The notes under the pieces are model-generated. The model was given only the letters and a program-made list of their open reading frames with translations, did not search any database and was not told the origin of the DNA. This document shows, one piece after another, positions 38,414 to 46,363 of a DNA stretch of 64,000 nt; position 1 is the first letter of the stretch, and each line of letters begins with the position of its first letter. Source of the DNA: Bacteroidetes bacterium 41-46 (GTDB lineage Bacteria > Bacteroidota > Bacteroidia > Bacteroidales > UBA932); the NCBI GenBank assembly GCA_001897515.1, contig MKTA01000015.1, forward strand, positions 416,923 to 480,922. The letters are read 5' to 3'. The position numbers and the translations under genes are program-made.

Positions 38414-39030
38414 AGCTCACTGAGTATCATAGCAGTTGCACCCCAGATAAAGAGTCCGTCATACTCATAACCCGGAGCATCAAGAAGTTCTCCGGAAGGG
38501 CTTGAGAATGATTTATATACTTCGTTTCCCGGTTTAAAAACGGATATAGGTATCTCTAAATACCTTGAGACCTCTCTTGCATCCGGCACTATCTGTGGAG
38601 TGTCTTTTGCAATTGCCAGCAGTGGCTGGATAAGAAAGTTGCTAGGAGGAACATATAATTGAGAGAGATACGAGACCGGTATAAAATCCTCCCTCTTTAT
38701 ACCTGTCTCCTCCTCTGCCTCTCTGATTGCAGTATCAGCAAATGATGAGTCAGACTCTTCCCGCTTACCACCCGGAAAGGCAGCCTGAGCGGAGTGTATT
38801 CCATTATAACTATTCCTCTGGATTATCAGAACCCTCCACTTCAAAATCTCCTCAATATCAATTTTACTGTTTTGCCAGGAGCTTCCACCCGGCAGAAGTA
38901 AGACAAGGACAGCAGATCTTTTTGCATTTTTAGGCGGGTATATGTCAAGAAACATATCCGTCCTCCTCTGTATCGGAGCAAGACGGATATGTGCCTCTTT
39001 ACCCGGAAGTGGATTTAAATAAATCTCCAA
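38335..39030 (-). CDS. Nudix hydrolase (CoA pyrophosphatase-like)
   Basis: 231 residues. The Nudix box is complete: GGKREESDSSFADTAIREAEEETGI, in the order GX5EX7REUXEEXGU. The surrounding LLLPGGSSWQNSKIDIEEILKW, RNSYNGIHSAQAAFPGG and the C-terminal YEYDGLFIWGATAMILSELYQ are typical of the NUDT7/CoA pyrophosphatase group, which cleaves nucleoside diphosphates linked to other groups. Its 3' end runs 79 bases into the oppositely oriented hydrolase gene. Confidence 0.92.
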   Translation of the reverse strand: MEIYLNPLPGKEAHIRLAPIQRRTDMFLDIYPPKNAKRSAVLVLLLPGGSSWQNSKIDIEEILKWRVLIIQRNSYNGIHSAQAAFPGGKREESDSSFADTAIREAEEETGIKREDFIPVSYLSQLYVPPSNFLIQPLLAIAKDTPQIVPDAREVSRYLEIPISVFKPGNEVYKSFSSPSGELLDAPGYEYDGLFIWGATAMILSELYQVVEEAVLSRLLSKTYISSSNPLK

Positions 39031-39044
39031 GCCTGGTTCTTTTT

Positions 39045-41186
39045 TTAGTTTTTAATTCCTACTCTGTCTAAAATAAATGCCCATTCAAAAGCAGTCTCTT
39101 TAATTCGGTCATATCTGCCCGTAGCTCCTCCATGACCAGACTCCATATTTGTATGGAGAATTATGATGTTGTCGTCTTGCTTAAGAGATCTTAGTTTTGC
39201 CACCCATTTTGCAGGTTCATGAAAACCTACCTGAGAGTCGTTAAGGCCTCCTGTTGCAAGGATATTGGGATATTTCTGAGCAGTAACATTGTCATAAGGG
39301 GAGTAGGAGAGCATATATCTGTAATACTCCTCCTCATTGGGATTACCCCACTCCTCATACTCCTGGGTAGTTAATGGCAGACTTGTGTCCAGCATAGTAT
39401 TTATAACGTCCACAAAAGGTACATGAGCCACTATGGTATTGAACAGATCCGGTCTCATATTGGCAACAGCTCCTACCAACAGTCCGCCTGCACTTCCACC
39501 CATACCGGCAAGCTTCTCAGCAGATGTATATTTGTCGGAGATAAGTTTCTCTGCGCATGCTATGAAGTCTGTGAATGTGTTCTTCTTTTTAAGCAGTTTT
39601 CCATCCTCGTACCACTGTTCACCCAAGTCGCTTCCTCCTCTGATTTGCGCTATTGCAACAACGAAACCCCGGTCAATAAGACTGTAGTACGCAGGGCTGA
39701 AATATACATCTGAGCTAGACCCGTAGCTTCCGTATGAATAAAGAAGCGCAGGGTTTTTACCGTTTTTCCTGAGTCCCTTCTTATATACTATAGCCATTGG
39801 AACCTCAACACCATCATGTGCTTTTGCCCAAAGTCTCTCAACAATATAGTCGTCTGCATTGAATCCGGAAGGGATCTCCTGCTCCTTTAACTTTATGCTC
39901 TCACCCTTTTCAAGATTGAAATCATATAGTGTGCTTGGTCTGTTCAGAGATGTGTAGCTGTATCTTACAGTAATGGCATCAAATTCAGGATTTCCATTCA
40001 GACTTGCTGTATAAACAGGTTCAGGAAATGTAATCTCACCTTTGGTTCCGTCAGTCAGCGAGAAGTACTGGAACTGATTTAGCCCGTTCTTTCTAATGTC
40101 TATTACAACATAATTTTTGAGCACATCCACCCCTTCAAGCCTAATAAGCGGATCGTGGTCAACAAATATCTTCCATGTTGACCTGTCCCGGTAACCTTTG
40201 AGAGGAAGCTCGTATATCATGCCGTTAAGTTTCTCTCCATCCTTGTACCAAAGGAAATATTTGTCGCTGTGGGCAAGTACAGTATAATCCACACCCTGTT
40301 CGCGAGGCAGGAATATAGCAGGTTTTGCCGATGGATTGTCTGCGTCAATGGATCTGTATTCAGAAGTGTAAGTACTAGAAGAGATTATAAATATCTCTTT
40401 CTCTGTCTTTGTCTTTGAGAGGTAAACATTAAAACGTGCATCACTCTCCTCATATACAACCTCATCTTTGCCGGTTTGCCCAAGTTTATGTTTCATAACC
40501 TTGTATGGACGCAGAGCATTGTCAACCAATACATAGAAGAGTGTTTTATTGTCGTTTGCCCACTGGTGCGATGTTGACATAGGAATACTGACTCCCAAAT
40601 CGGCACCGCTCTCCAGAGATTTAACCCTTATTGTATAGTCTGCAAAGGAGCCGGTTTCATTAAATGAGTAGGCAGCAAGTTTATTGTCAGGACTAATGTT
40701 ATAGCCTGCAAACCTCATGGCTTTTTTCCCCTCGGCCATTTGATTGACATCAAACAGGAGCTCCTCTTTAGCATCCTCATAATCAGCTTTTCTAAGATAG
40801 ACTCTGTATTGTTTTCCCTCTTCGGTCCTGCTATAGTAGTTGTAACCGTTTGTAAATACAGGATAGCTTTCGTCGGCATCCTTTATTCTGCCTATTATTT
40901 CATTATAGATCGCCTCCTGCAATGCCTTTGTGGATGCCATTACACTGTCTGTGTAGCTGTTCTCCTGATTAAGATATTCAATCACAGCCGGGTTTGTCTT
41001 ATCCCTGAGCCAATAATAATTATCAACACGCTCGTTCCCGAATTCGTTAAATGTATGTGGAATTATTTGGGCAACCGGAGGTTGTGTAAAATCTGATTGT
41101 TTCAAAATCTCTCTCTTGTTTGAACCGCATGATGCAGTAAATATCAGTGCAGTTGCTATTATAAGGTACTTAACGCTTGTTTTCAT
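39045..41186 (-). CDS. Oligopeptidase B-like prolyl oligopeptidase (S9A), lipoprotein
   Basis: 713 residues. The lipobox is FTASC (Cys20), so the enzyme should be anchored in the envelope. The N-terminal part (FNEFGNERVDNYYWLRDKTNPAVIEYLNQENSYTD) and the seven-bladed propeller are those of PtrB-type S9 peptidases. The catalytic triad is visible as Ser in GMGGSAGGLLVG, Asp in TGGLNDSQVGFHEPAKW and His in MESGHGGATGRYD. The family cuts short peptides after basic residues. It lies near two SusC/SusD pairs and an Xaa-Pro aminopeptidase, and 26 bases after a redoxin-like gene on the same strand. Confidence 0.94.
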   Translation of the reverse strand: MKTSVKYLIIATALIFTASCGSNKREILKQSDFTQPPVAQIIPHTFNEFGNERVDNYYWLRDKTNPAVIEYLNQENSYTDSVMASTKALQEAIYNEIIGRIKDADESYPVFTNGYNYYSRTEEGKQYRVYLRKADYEDAKEELLFDVNQMAEGKKAMRFAGYNISPDNKLAAYSFNETGSFADYTIRVKSLESGADLGVSIPMSTSHQWANDNKTLFYVLVDNALRPYKVMKHKLGQTGKDEVVYEESDARFNVYLSKTKTEKEIFIISSSTYTSEYRSIDADNPSAKPAIFLPREQGVDYTVLAHSDKYFLWYKDGEKLNGMIYELPLKGYRDRSTWKIFVDHDPLIRLEGVDVLKNYVVIDIRKNGLNQFQYFSLTDGTKGEITFPEPVYTASLNGNPEFDAITVRYSYTSLNRPSTLYDFNLEKGESIKLKEQEIPSGFNADDYIVERLWAKAHDGVEVPMAIVYKKGLRKNGKNPALLYSYGSYGSSSDVYFSPAYYSLIDRGFVVAIAQIRGGSDLGEQWYEDGKLLKKKNTFTDFIACAEKLISDKYTSAEKLAGMGGSAGGLLVGAVANMRPDLFNTIVAHVPFVDVINTMLDTSLPLTTQEYEEWGNPNEEEYYRYMLSYSPYDNVTAQKYPNILATGGLNDSQVGFHEPAKWVAKLRSLKQDDNIIILHTNMESGHGGATGRYDRIKETAFEWAFILDRVGIKN

Positions 41187-41212
41187 AATTTGTTTGAAGG
41201 TTTGAATTAAAT

Positions 41213-41932
41213 CTACCTCTTTCTTGGTGGATAATAGTTGTACATAATATTCTCAATATGCCAGAACATTGGGGTTACACCTGTTCCTGCCGGAGGGATT
41301 TTAGCGAAGACAATAAAAGCAGGTTTGCCGTTAAGCACTTCAGAGACTGAAATCTCCGATCCGTCTTTTTTTACAAGCTTGAAATCAGGCAGCTTCATAC
41401 CCTCAACATCTCCTTTATCCCATCCCTTAAATGATGGTTCACTCCCCTCAGTATAGCTTTTTTTATCATCCTGTTTGGCGGCCTTTCCCTTTGCTACAAA
41501 GTCAGCAAGATAATCATCAAGAGGACCTTTGGCTCCAATTGTTCCTTTTCTTGCGGCTACTGATAGTATTGTCCAGCTCATCTCGTCATCTCTGTCATTG
41601 TTTTTTGCCAATGCGTTGCTAAAACCTCTTATGTAAGCAATAACTCCATTTTTATCCACAACCATTCCTGTTATCCCGTCATTAACCGGTATGGGTTGAA
41701 CCATGTTCAGCCTCTTCAGAAAATCAGGCATCTCCTCCGGTGTGTAGTAGAATTTCAGATGAGGGTACTCGCTCTCGTCAAATGCCTCTCTTGGAGAGTT
41801 TGTAACAATAACAATCGTTTCATCAGGGGAGTTTTTATACTTTTTTGGCATCTTTTGAGAGTAAATTGATGCCGGCATTGCGAACATTACAGCCATAACA
41901 AATGCTGCAAAAATTTTTGCTGTGATTCTCAT
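41213..41932 (-). CDS. Secreted protein with redoxin-like C-terminal part, no CXXC
   Basis: 239 residues with a signal peptide (AAFVMAVMFAMPASIYSQ). Residues about 175-220 (GMKLPDFKLVKKDGSEISVSEVLNGKPAFIVFAKIPP) read like the start of an AhpC/TlpA redoxin domain, but the Cys pair expected after the VVVNFWA-like strand is absent and the domain is cut short. The central part (IPVNDGITGMVVDKNGVIAYIRGFSNAL) looks like another alpha/beta unit. I do not recognise a function. It precedes the oligopeptidase gene by 26 bases and may be co-transcribed. It could be a redox-inactive thioredoxin-fold binding protein. Confidence 0.7.
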   Translation of the reverse strand: MRITAKIFAAFVMAVMFAMPASIYSQKMPKKYKNSPDETIVIVTNSPREAFDESEYPHLKFYYTPEEMPDFLKRLNMVQPIPVNDGITGMVVDKNGVIAYIRGFSNALAKNNDRDDEMSWTILSVAARKGTIGAKGPLDDYLADFVAKGKAAKQDDKKSYTEGSEPSFKGWDKGDVEGMKLPDFKLVKKDGSEISVSEVLNGKPAFIVFAKIPPAGTGVTPMFWHIENIMYNYYPPRKR

Positions 41933-42016
41933 TTCAATCTTTTTTTAGTTTGATTAAAGATAGTAATAAATGCTAAAATCTTTATAACTTGGCTAATAAT
42001 TTAATATTCAGATTCT

Positions 42017-42655
42017 ATGTTTGAGTCTTTGAAGAGGAGGGTTCTAAACCGGCTTGCCTATTACACCAGTCTGTTAAAGTTGCAAAAAATTCTAAAGAGG
42101 GTGGATAACTCCTTTCTCTTTGTAGATTGCGGAGCTAATGTGGGAGATATAAGCGAACTTTTTTTGAAAAGAGGGGCAACTGTTAAGGCTTTTGAGCCGG
42201 ATCTGCTGGCATATAAGTATCTTCAGAAAAGATTTGCCGGGGCAGATGGAATTGAGATAATCAACAAGGCTGTTGCTATTGAGGATGGTCATGCAATGTT
42301 CTATTATCACAAAGAGAGACTAAACAGAGAGGGTATTGAGTTTACTGTGAGCTCATCTCTTTTAGGTGAGAAGTTAAATGTTGATCAGATGCACGGGGTA
42401 GAGGTTGAGACAGTTAATTTGTGCAGGTATATTGAAAATCTGGGAAGAATAATTGATGTGCTTAAAATGGATATTGAGGGAGAGGAGATAGTTCTTCTTA
42501 ATAAAATGATTGAGGATGGTACATATAAAAAGGCTAAGCTGATATTAGTTGAGACTCATGAAACAAAAATTCCCGGCCATACAGAGAAAGTCGCTCTTCT
42601 TAAAAAGCTGATTTTGGATAAAGGGATAGAAAATATAAGATTAAACTGGATCTAA
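42017..42655 (+). CDS. FkbM-family methyltransferase
   Basis: 212 residues, Rossmann-type SAM-dependent methyltransferase. Motif I is FVDCGANVGDISELF, followed by VKAFEPDLLAYKYLQKRF, and the family-typical VLKMDIEGEEIVLLNKM and LILVETHETKI. FkbM-type enzymes methylate hydroxyls of sugars or polyketides; with no biosynthetic cluster nearby the target is unknown. It is divergent from the redoxin-like gene and converges with the GH18 gene eight bases later. Confidence 0.92.
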   Translation: MFESLKRRVLNRLAYYTSLLKLQKILKRVDNSFLFVDCGANVGDISELFLKRGATVKAFEPDLLAYKYLQKRFAGADGIEIINKAVAIEDGHAMFYYHKERLNREGIEFTVSSSLLGEKLNVDQMHGVEVETVNLCRYIENLGRIIDVLKMDIEGEEIVLLNKMIEDGTYKKAKLILVETHETKIPGHTEKVALLKKLILDKGIENIRLNWI

Positions 42656-42663
42656 CGCAGCCC

Positions 42664-43785
42664 TCACCTCTTCATAACAGACTCCCAGACGGCCTTTCTT
42701 AGTGTCCCTTTGGTGTCATCTGCATCATACTGCCAGTACATCATACCCTTCAGACCAAGACCTAAGGCCCAAATACCCTTGTTCTCAATACTCCTTGCAT
42801 TGTCATATCCACAGAAGAAGGCTCCGTATTTAGTCACATAAGGTGTGTTGGATATAGCATCCCAGTTGTCAATCTTGTATATGGTTTTATCCAGAGCCAA
42901 TATTGCGCTGTAGTTAAGAGACTGGGGTTTTTCTGAAAATGAGTGGCGTCCGTAAAAAGGTATTCCAAGAACCATCTTATTATACTCAACGCCGGCATTT
43001 CTGTATGCGTTTATTGCCCTTGCACAATCCCAGTAAGCCCTGGAATCGTTAAGGGCCGAGTGGTGTTTTGGCGCCGCATCAAGGTCATAGGTCATTATGT
43101 TTACAAAATCCACATATTTGTCAACAGCCTTTATATCTATATACCGGTACCCTCCCGTAACTGCCTTTTTATCCATAACATAACCTGCATATGTTAGGAG
43201 ATATTTATCTCCAAGAGTCTCTCTGAGTTGTTTCATAAGAAGTATGTGGTTCTGGACATCTACTGCCGGGTCTGATGCAGCTCCGCTCCATGAGAGGCCC
43301 GGATACTCCCAGTCAATGTCAATTCCGTCAATTCCCCATTTTTCCAGAAACTCAAGGCAGTCCTGAGCAAAAGCTTTTCTGTACTCGTCGGATTTTGCCA
43401 AGGCGGAGAAGCTGCCCCCCTGAATATTGTCATAATTATCCACAACATGGGTGAAAGAGATTGAAATTTTAAGGTGAGGATTCTCCTTTTTAAGGTCGGC
43501 AATTTGTTTGAACCTGCTCTCGGTACCTTGCAGTTTGAATCCTGTGTATTCGCCATCCCTCATGTAGAGCTCAGCAAATGCATAGTTGATGTGAGTAATT
43601 AGCCTTACATCAGGTATTTGTGTTCCCCAATATGTAACATAGGCAAGGGCAACCCGTCCCTCAACTCTTTCAGCGGGAATATAAGGTTTCTCTTCAGGAG
43701 TAGGAATGGGCTCTTTTTCGCAACTTAGGGGTAGGGCCAGCATGATAACTGCAACAGATATTGCAGGAAGGAGTCTTTTCAACAT
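42664..43785 (-). CDS. Glycoside hydrolase family 18 lipoprotein
   Basis: About 373 residues. The chosen start gives a lipoprotein signal (MLKRLLPAISVAVIMLALPLS-Cys22). The GH18 TIM-barrel shows VALAYVTYWG, the catalytic DxxDxDxE motif in WGIDGIDIDWEYPG (Glu at about residue 160), FVNIMTYDL and the late-barrel GMMYWQYDAD. GH18 enzymes cut beta-1,4 GlcNAc linkages with a substrate-assisted mechanism; members include chitinases and endo-beta-N-acetylglucosaminidases. The surface or periplasmic anchor and the lack of a SusC/SusD pair beside it leave open chitin, peptidoglycan or N-glycans as substrate. Confidence 0.94.
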   Translation of the reverse strand: MLKRLLPAISVAVIMLALPLSCEKEPIPTPEEKPYIPAERVEGRVALAYVTYWGTQIPDVRLITHINYAFAELYMRDGEYTGFKLQGTESRFKQIADLKKENPHLKISISFTHVVDNYDNIQGGSFSALAKSDEYRKAFAQDCLEFLEKWGIDGIDIDWEYPGLSWSGAASDPAVDVQNHILLMKQLRETLGDKYLLTYAGYVMDKKAVTGGYRYIDIKAVDKYVDFVNIMTYDLDAAPKHHSALNDSRAYWDCARAINAYRNAGVEYNKMVLGIPFYGRHSFSEKPQSLNYSAILALDKTIYKIDNWDAISNTPYVTKYGAFFCGYDNARSIENKGIWALGLGLKGMMYWQYDADDTKGTLRKAVWESVMKR

Positions 43786-43881
43786 AGTCTTTACGCGGGG
43801 GTTTAAGTTGCGCAAATGTAGAAAGATTATCCGAAATTGCTTATCTGCTGTTGAAAAAGATCAGAGACTATAACAGATTCA

Positions 43882-44565
43882 CTAAGCCACTTTGTCTCCG
43901 TACTTCCTTGAGACCTCCAGCGATTTGTTGCCAACCCAGATTTTGGTGGGGGTGATTTTGGTGATGTGAGATCTATTTACGAGATAGGAGCGGTGAATAC
44001 GGATGAATCTGGAGTCAAGGGTGAGCTCCCAGTTTGATATGTTCATTTTTGTTCTGTATGATATCTCGGATGAGGTTCGTACCCAAACCTCGTCATCGCA
44101 CGACTCTATAAATGTTATTGTGTCAATCTCCAGAGATATCTTTTTCCTTTCAGACGTGAATTCAATAAATCTGGGAATCTCTTCCTCTGATTCCATATTA
44201 ATTTTATTCTCAAGAAGTATTTCCAGGGATATGAAAGCAATGGTCATCAACCATATAAAAAATGGATTAAATATAAATTCGGCATTTTTGTCAATAGTAG
44301 TGCTAATCAGATAGAGATCCGTTAAAATAATTGATAAATACTCCACAAGCAGTACTATCATTGCAAGACATATCAGCTGGTATATCCCAAGCCACCTTTT
44401 CTTAAAGGAGATGTCATTAAGGTAGAATTTTGCAAACATCACTCCTGGCATGGTAGCAAGTGCCAGGAGTAGTGCCGACATATAGTTTGCCGATGTGCTC
44501 ATAAAGAGCCCGCTCAGGAGCAACACTACAAAAAACCAGTAAATTATGTTGAAATACCTCTTCAC
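43882..44565 (-). CDS. Membrane-bound LytTR transcription regulator
   Basis: 227 residues. Four hydrophobic segments fill the first 120 residues (IIYWFFVVLLLSGLFM, ALLLALATMPGVMFAKF, YQLICLAMIVLLVEYLSIILT, PFFIWLMTIAFISLEILL), followed by a C-terminal LytTR DNA-binding domain (about 135-227) with ISLEIDTITFIESCDDEVWVRT, the conserved FIRIHRSYLVNRSHI and a terminal region SLEVSRKYGDKV. There is no receiver domain, so the signal is probably sensed in the membrane. It is divergent from a small membrane-protein gene, whose promoter region holds repeated TTGCC motifs. Confidence 0.92.
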   Translation of the reverse strand: MKRYFNIIYWFFVVLLLSGLFMSTSANYMSALLLALATMPGVMFAKFYLNDISFKKRWLGIYQLICLAMIVLLVEYLSIILTDLYLISTTIDKNAEFIFNPFFIWLMTIAFISLEILLENKINMESEEEIPRFIEFTSERKKISLEIDTITFIESCDDEVWVRTSSEISYRTKMNISNWELTLDSRFIRIHRSYLVNRSHITKITPTKIWVGNKSLEVSRKYGDKVA

Positions 44566-44680
44566 ATCTCAAAAATAACTCAATTATCTCATTAATATCC
44601 ACTAGAATTAACTGAAAAATTCTAATAAAGGGAGAATGTGGGGATTTGACTATTGCCCGGGGGGATTCAACAGGCAAACT

Positions 44681-44713
44681 TTTGCCGGGCTTCACTCATT
44701 GCCCTTAACTTTG
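44681..44713 (+). promoter_or_regulatory. Promoter of the small membrane-protein gene, with repeated TTGCC motifs
   Basis: TTTG (44681-44684), a 21-base spacer and TAACTTTG (44706-44713) fit the consensus. ATTGCCC occurs at 44652-44658 and 44698-44704, and TTTGCCGGGC at 44681-44690. The copies could be binding sites for the divergently encoded LytTR regulator; this is inference. Confidence 0.7.
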
Positions 44714-44739
44714 TTTCAAACCATTAAAACAAAAGTATT

Positions 44740-45054
44740 ATGATCAGATCACTCTTTATTGAGGGAGGAGTATTTGGAATGACACTCCTTACCGTTGAAT
44801 TTATTCTTCTTATTCTTGCTGCATGGAAAGCACCCGCCTGGGTAAAGGAGATAGGTATAATTGCTCTGATGACAGGGTTAATGTGGACACTTCATGGCTT
44901 ATATCAGATTAATGATGTTATCTCTCAGGCCGGAGATATCTCAATGGGTGTAATAGCCGGAGGTTTAAGAATTACCTTGATATCAATTCAGTATGGAGGG
45001 CTAATATATATTGTTTCATTAATAATGAGAATTATTCAAAAGCCAAGGATCTGA
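44740..45054 (+). CDS. Small three-helix membrane protein, function unknown
   Basis: 104 residues with three clear hydrophobic segments (FGMTLLTVEFILLILAAW, IGIIALMTGLMWTLHGLYQI, LISIQYGGLIYIVSLIMRII). There is a faint likeness to the core of MotA/TolQ/ExbB proton-channel proteins, in particular the GLRITLISIQYGGLIY stretch, but it is too weak for a call. It has a well-formed promoter and stands divergent to a membrane LytTR regulator, so it is probably its target. Its 3' end overlaps the acpH-like gene, antisense, by 23 bases. Confidence 0.75.
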   Translation: MIRSLFIEGGVFGMTLLTVEFILLILAAWKAPAWVKEIGIIALMTGLMWTLHGLYQINDVISQAGDISMGVIAGGLRITLISIQYGGLIYIVSLIMRIIQKPRI

Positions 45055-45616
45055 CATAATCAATTGCCTGTGGCATAAATAAATTAAACCTGGATCTGAG
45101 TACCTCTTCATTATCTTTTAGAAAGGAGATACTTAGTTCCGGGTTTATTGCGCTTGATTTATAATGAGACATTATTCTAAGCGAATATTCAAGCCCCTCG
45201 TATGTGGAGTATTGTTTCAGCCGGTTTGTCCAAATGAAGTGGAAGATAAATCCCTTTACCCGATCCGGAAGCCACTTGTAGTAAATAATTGCGGAGAGGT
45301 AAAAGTTAGCGGCAAAAAGGGTGAGAGATCTTGATTTGTTGTACCTCTTAAAATCAGAAGCGAGTAAATAATCAAAATACATATCTGCAATTATTCCGGA
45401 GTATCTTCCAAATGTGGGTCTTAGCAGCTCCGTTGTTTCCAGAAAAATGGGATGACAGTCTGTAAACTTGTCAATTTCACGATGTAAAAGAATCCCCATC
45501 TGAATCTCTTTTGGGTACTCTTCATGCTTTCTTCCCTTTACAAAATCCCCTATAAAATTGCCAACCTGCAGTTGCCTCTTCCCCTCTGAGAGATATATAT
45601 GTGCCAGATAGTTCAT
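45032..45616 (-). CDS. Acyl carrier protein phosphodiesterase (AcpH/DUF479)
   Basis: 194 residues from the ATG at 45616 (MNYLAHIYLS), the same length as E. coli AcpH. Conserved features are MNYLAHIYLS, VGNFIGDFVKGR, GILLHREIDKFTDCHP and ADMYFDYLLASDF; the His/Asp residues bind the metal. The family removes the 4'-phosphopantetheine group from ACP. The longer frame to 45727 runs over the divergent acetate-transporter gene and its promoter and is rejected as the start. Confidence 0.9.
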   Translation of the reverse strand: MNYLAHIYLSEGKRQLQVGNFIGDFVKGRKHEEYPKEIQMGILLHREIDKFTDCHPIFLETTELLRPTFGRYSGIIADMYFDYLLASDFKRYNKSRSLTLFAANFYLSAIIYYKWLPDRVKGFIFHFIWTNRLKQYSTYEGLEYSLRIMSHYKSSAINPELSISFLKDNEEVLRSRFNLFMPQAIDYVRSLAFE

Positions 45617-45621
45617 AATTC

Positions 45622-45629
45622 CAAAAATA
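45622..45629 (-). promoter_or_regulatory. -7 promoter element of the acpH-like gene
   Basis: TATTTTTG on the reverse strand, ending six bases before the ATG at 45616. As with the dus gene, the transcript would have almost no leader. Confidence 0.45.
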
Positions 45630-45633
45630 ACTC

Positions 45634-45641
45634 TATTTTTG
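45634..45641 (+). promoter_or_regulatory. -7 promoter element of the acetate-transporter gene
   Basis: TATTTTTG matches TAnnTTTG, 28 bases before the ATG at 45670, and only four bases from the divergent element of the acpH-like gene. Confidence 0.45.
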
Positions 45642-45669
45642 CCGACTTTATTAATAAAAAACATATTTA

Positions 45670-46233
45670 ATGAATCAGAAAAATGGTAATCCTGCAGTTG
45701 TTGGTCTGGCGGGATTTGGATTAACAACGCTTTTGTTGCAGTTTCATAACATCGGCTTCCTTGGTTTGGGGCCTATCCTTGCTATGGGAATCATCTTTGG
45801 TGGTCTGGCTCAAATGATAGCCGGCTTTCAGGAGCAGAAAATGGGGAATAACTTTGGTTACTCTGCATTTGTCGCCTATGGAAGTTTCTGGATCGGTTTG
45901 GGTATAATCTGGATTCTTAACATCCTGGATGTTTACAAATCAACCACAACTGATATTGGGTATTTCATGCTAGCCTGGACCCTTTATACTGTGATTATGT
46001 TTATTGCCTCCCTAAGAGTTCACAAAGCGATGGCAATTACCTTCTTTTTGCTGCTTATTGGATTTATCCTTCTTGTAATAGGACATTTCGGATATCCGGT
46101 ATTTAACGTTATTGCAGGCTACGAATTGATATTCTGTGCATTGGCTGCCTGGTATATGATGGCAGGCATTATTATCAACGACCTCGCCGGCAAAACAGTT
46201 CTGCCAATGGGAAAGCCTTTTATTGAAAAGTAA
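45670..46233 (+). CDS. Acetate/succinate transporter, GPR1/FUN34/YaaH (SatP) family
   Basis: 187 residues with six transmembrane helices. The family signature at the N-terminus is NPAVVGLAGFGLTTLLLQFHN (NPAxxGLxGF), and other family segments are GPILAMGIIFGGLAQMIAGFQEQKMGNNFGYSAFVAYGSFWIGLG and ELIFCALAAWYMMAGIIINDLAGKTVLPMGKP. It moves acetate or similar small carboxylates across the inner membrane. It is followed by a strong terminator that isolates it from the downstream ABC operon. Confidence 0.95.
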   Translation: MNQKNGNPAVVGLAGFGLTTLLLQFHNIGFLGLGPILAMGIIFGGLAQMIAGFQEQKMGNNFGYSAFVAYGSFWIGLGIIWILNILDVYKSTTTDIGYFMLAWTLYTVIMFIASLRVHKAMAITFFLLLIGFILLVIGHFGYPVFNVIAGYELIFCALAAWYMMAGIIINDLAGKTVLPMGKPFIEK

Positions 46234-46258
46234 CGATTTATTACATATAGATTGAAAG

Positions 46259-46288
46259 ATGCCTCTCATTTAAATGGGAGGCATTTTG
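46259..46288 (+). terminator. Terminator after the acetate transporter gene
   Basis: ATGCCTCTCATTT (46259-46271) pairs with AAATGGGAGGCAT (46272-46284) with one G-T pair, followed by TTT. It could act in both directions. Confidence 0.75.
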
Positions 46289-46319
46289 ATTTCAATGAGT
46301 TAAAGTGATAAAAAATAAT

Positions 46320-46327
46320 TATATTTG
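46320..46327 (+). promoter_or_regulatory. -7 promoter element of the ABC/STAS operon
   Basis: TATATTTG matches TAnnTTTG, 36 bases before the ATG of the permease gene and downstream of the preceding terminator. The -33 element is not obvious. Confidence 0.5.
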
Positions 46328-46363
46328 CTATGCTCCCCTAAAGCTATTTAAAAAAACCAAATT

